The notes under the pieces: model-generated
Database searches by the model: none
What the model was told of the DNA's origin: nothing
Seen by the model: only the letters and a program-made list of their open reading frames with translations
Part shown: in pieces, positions 4,125 to 6,262 of the stretch
How the letters are laid out: each line of letters begins with the position of its first letter
How positions within the stretch are numbered: the first letter of the stretch is position 1
Assembly: GCA_028288545.1 (NCBI GenBank)
Contig: JAQBNQ010000177.1
Location: forward strand, 1 to 6,262
Direction of reading: 5' to 3'
Origin: Bacteroidota bacterium
GTDB taxonomy: Bacteria > Bacteroidota > Bacteroidia > Chitinophagales > LD1
Length of the DNA: 6,262 nt
Made by a program: the position numbers and the translations under genes

Positions 4125-6262
4125 AAAAACTGCTACTTCTGTTCTTAACCTGCTTTTTAGGTTTAATTGGTTTTGCCCAGGAAACTTTTGATATGCCCAA
4201 TGCCACGGGCACTTATCTTACGGGTATTAACGACAGTGGTGAAATTTGCGGCTACTATACCGTGGCCTCAGGAAACACTATTGCTTTTGAAATAAACAAG
4301 TATGGCGATACCATAACCATCAACCCGGGCAGCTATTCTTTTTGCACTGTTACCGGCATTAGCAATAAAGGTATGTTAGTGGGTAATTATGGTTCGGCCA
4401 GTAATACGGCCGCCGCACAAGGGTTTATTTTTCTACCTAACCCAGGTCGCAATGCAGGAGGTATCTATAATACAACGGTTACGGGCAGTTGGGGAGGAAC
4501 TAATATGACGGCTTCCGGTATTACAGACGATACTTGTATTGCCGGCAGTTACCAGGTTGGCAGTAATGATGATGGGGCACTTTGGTGCAACAGTTATTCG
4601 CAGGTTACTGATTTACGCTGCAACAACCAGGGAACCGTGTTTCCCACCTATTTATTTGACCTTGACAAGAACGGCAATGTAGGAGGGTTTATTATACAGG
4701 GAGCGCAGGAACAAGCGGCGATATACAGGGGCGTAAGTTTAGGATGGGATACTTTTGTAGTTGGAGGTTCAATCAAATCGCGGGTATATGGTATGAACGA
4801 TAATGGCTGGATATGTGGAACTTTCAATAATCAAACCAAGGGTTATTACGCACAAAAATTACCCGGGCAGAACCTGGCTCACCTGACTCAAATTTATGTG
4901 AAGGGTTCCACTACCGTTTTCCCGTTTCATATAAACAACAACAACGAAATAATAGGGTATTATACAGATAACCTGGGCGTGGACCATGGGTTTATAGTTG
5001 CGAAATATGATATAGGATTCAGACCCAGCGTTAATGCGTATTCGTTCGTTAACCTCCGTACAGGTGTTTTTCCCGATTCTTATACCGATCAATTTCAATA
5101 CAACACCGATCCTTATTTGAATAACGGCAGCACCTTCCCCAAAAACGGCGCAAATGTTTGGTCGAAAAGAGTTTTTCCGGACTGGCCTGATTTTGTAAAG
5201 TCAATGGCGGAGAGTGGTTTTTATAAAATGTCTCACGGTACAAAAGTGATAGACCACATTGCCTATGGAATTTGGAGTGCATCTGCAAGTCTTACTTTTA
5301 GCGGCAGCTGTTTCGGACTTAGTAATACCGCTGCACAGATATTCGATAAACGTAGTTGGTACCTGGGACTCTTTCCCGATTGTGCGGCATTTAACGGATT
5401 GAATGTTTACTCCTATCCATTAAACGACACCACCATAACTGCTATCAGTCAAACACAATACAAGCAATGGAGTAAAGTATATTCTGCCCACCAGGCAGCT
5501 CATCAGCAGGACGCTTTGGCTGTAACTATGCAGTCATTAAAGCAAAGCCTTCGCAACAGCAGGGGCCGTCCGCATTCTGTTTTAATAATAAATATTCAAA
5601 ACACAGGTGCATCACACGCTGTGCTACCGTTTAAATTAGTGCCGGGGTTCCAGGGCAATGGTATTGATACCATTTATATTTATGACTCCAATTTTCCGGG
5701 ACAGGATAATCTGTACGTAACCGTAGATATGAACAGTGGAAGCACCGGTAGATTTCATTACACTGCGGCAGGGCAAATAGTAGATTGGGGGATTGGACTG
5801 TTTGGCGACGGCTTATGGATGCGCGGAATTGATACTATGGATCTTGCCACGCAATATGTAAAGTCAAAACATGGCGACTCGCCTATATACTCACGGTCCA
5901 ATCCTCTGATACAATCTTATTTCAACGATAGCTGCAAAGTACACATGACTGATGATAACGACAGTGTAGCGGTTATGTCAACCGACTCAAATGCTGCAAC
6001 CGCACTTATTACTCCTATGAATAATTTTTCGGGAGTAGCGGGCAGACAGGCTATTGGGGCTTTTAGCACCAGCGGTATTACCAGAGTTAATAAGCTGACC
6101 AATTCAACATTTGCCAGTAACTTTTTAATGGTCACCGATTATACCTCTCTTATCCGCTGCGACCGCATTTCCGGCACTGACACAAGTGACGATTACGCCT
6201 TTAGCCAGGGTAGTCTTACTTATATAAATAACGATGCTGCTAACCGGGGCGTGGCATTTACA
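4121..6262 (+). CDS. Large secreted protein: HAF-like repeats plus papain-like cysteine peptidase-like region, 3' end cut off
   Basis: 714 codons are open to the window edge with no stop; the true length is unknown. Signal peptide MKKLLLLFLTCFLGLIGFA, predicted cleavage before Gln20, so it is exported. Residues about 30-296 carry six repeats of about 30-60 residues built on 'G(I/M)(N/S/D)(D/N)xGxIxGxY', for example GINDSGEICGYY (35-46), GISNKGMLVGNY (79-90), GMNDNGWICGTF (224-235) and INNNNEIIGYYTD (271-283). These resemble HAF-type extracellular repeats and probably form a beta-propeller. Residues about 345-535 look like a papain-like fold: GSCFGLS with Cys397 at the start of a helix, a helical stretch (440-480), then VLIINIQ, SHAVLPF with His499, and IYIYDSNFPGQ with Asp522. 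This order and spacing fit a Cys-His-Asp triad, but the assignment rests on motif reading alone. The remainder (540-714) is unrecognised; a C-terminal sorting domain may lie beyond. Start: first ATG of a clean signal peptide, no Shine-Dalgarno sequence. It is divergent from the efflux operon, with no evident functional link. Confidence 0.85.
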   Translation, partial: MKKLLLLFLTCFLGLIGFAQETFDMPNATGTYLTGINDSGEICGYYTVASGNTIAFEINKYGDTITINPGSYSFCTVTGISNKGMLVGNYGSASNTAAAQGFIFLPNPGRNAGGIYNTTVTGSWGGTNMTASGITDDTCIAGSYQVGSNDDGALWCNSYSQVTDLRCNNQGTVFPTYLFDLDKNGNVGGFIIQGAQEQAAIYRGVSLGWDTFVVGGSIKSRVYGMNDNGWICGTFNNQTKGYYAQKLPGQNLAHLTQIYVKGSTTVFPFHINNNNEIIGYYTDNLGVDHGFIVAKYDIGFRPSVNAYSFVNLRTGVFPDSYTDQFQYNTDPYLNNGSTFPKNGANVWSKRVFPDWPDFVKSMAESGFYKMSHGTKVIDHIAYGIWSASASLTFSGSCFGLSNTAAQIFDKRSWYLGLFPDCAAFNGLNVYSYPLNDTTITAISQTQYKQWSKVYSAHQAAHQQDALAVTMQSLKQSLRNSRGRPHSVLIINIQNTGASHAVLPFKLVPGFQGNGIDTIYIYDSNFPGQDNLYVTVDMNSGSTGRFHYTAAGQIVDWGIGLFGDGLWMRGIDTMDLATQYVKSKHGDSPIYSRSNPLIQSYFNDSCKVHMTDDNDSVAVMSTDSNAATALITPMNNFSGVAGRQAIGAFSTSGITRVNKLTNSTFASNFLMVTDYTSLIRCDRISGTDTSDDYAFSQGSLTYINNDAANRGVAFT

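Noticed and set aside
4015..4212. 65-codon minus-strand frame over the start of the secreted-protein gene
   Set aside because: Overlaps the signal peptide and hairpin region antisense; no promoter or domain seen.
4859..5288. Two overlapping 79-codon minus-strand frames
   Set aside because: Antisense to an uninterrupted 714-codon plus frame with signal peptide and repeats; they also overlap each other.
5917..6135. 72-codon minus-strand frame near the right edge
   Set aside because: Shadow of the large plus-strand gene; hydrophobic stretch arises from the complement of Asn/Thr/Ser-rich codons.

Overview
This window looks like Bacteroidota (Bacteroidetes) chromosome, probably from the Sphingobacteriia/Chitinophagia side. 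The evidence is indirect. Start codons mostly lack Shine-Dalgarno sequences, promoter-like TAnnTTTG (-7) boxes lie upstream of both transcription units, the gap-filling palindromes are of the CTCCC-TAAA-GGGAG type, and the gene content is typical of the phylum. No RNA gene, CRISPR array or transposase gene is visible.

Left part (1-3825, minus strand): a four-gene operon read right to left. It encodes a TetR/AcrR-family regulator (3202-3825), a TolC-type outer-membrane channel (1892-3175), a lipoprotein HlyD/YbhG-type periplasmic adaptor (972-1865) and an ABC-2-type ATPase (1-882, cut by the window edge about 10-20 residues before its expected end). The first three genes are spaced by 26 nt each. 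Together they describe a regulated tripartite efflux pump: the ATPase drives a permease (expected just beyond base 1), the adaptor bridges the periplasm and the TolC protein opens the outer membrane. The layout resembles E. coli cecR-ybhGFSR with a dedicated TolC gene added. Two canonical ATPase residues, the Q-loop Gln and the switch His, are replaced, so a second, canonical ATPase subunit is predicted downstream.

The hlyD-ATPase gap (883-971) holds a 43-bp nested palindrome. It is flanked by a 23-bp near-perfect direct repeat of the hlyD 3' end, a footprint of a small insertion or duplication.

Central divergent region (3826-4120): a -33/-7 promoter for the operon with two perfect palindromes as candidate TetR operators, two candidate rightward -7 boxes, a GC-rich hairpin and a doubtful 53-codon leader ORF whose stop overlaps the next start as ATGA.

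Right part (4121-6262, plus strand): the first 714 codons of a large secreted protein that runs off the window. It has a signal peptide, about six HAF-like repeats (likely a beta-propeller) and then a region with a Cys...His...Asp arrangement resembling a papain-like cysteine peptidase. This is the least described gene in the window and the best candidate for something new.
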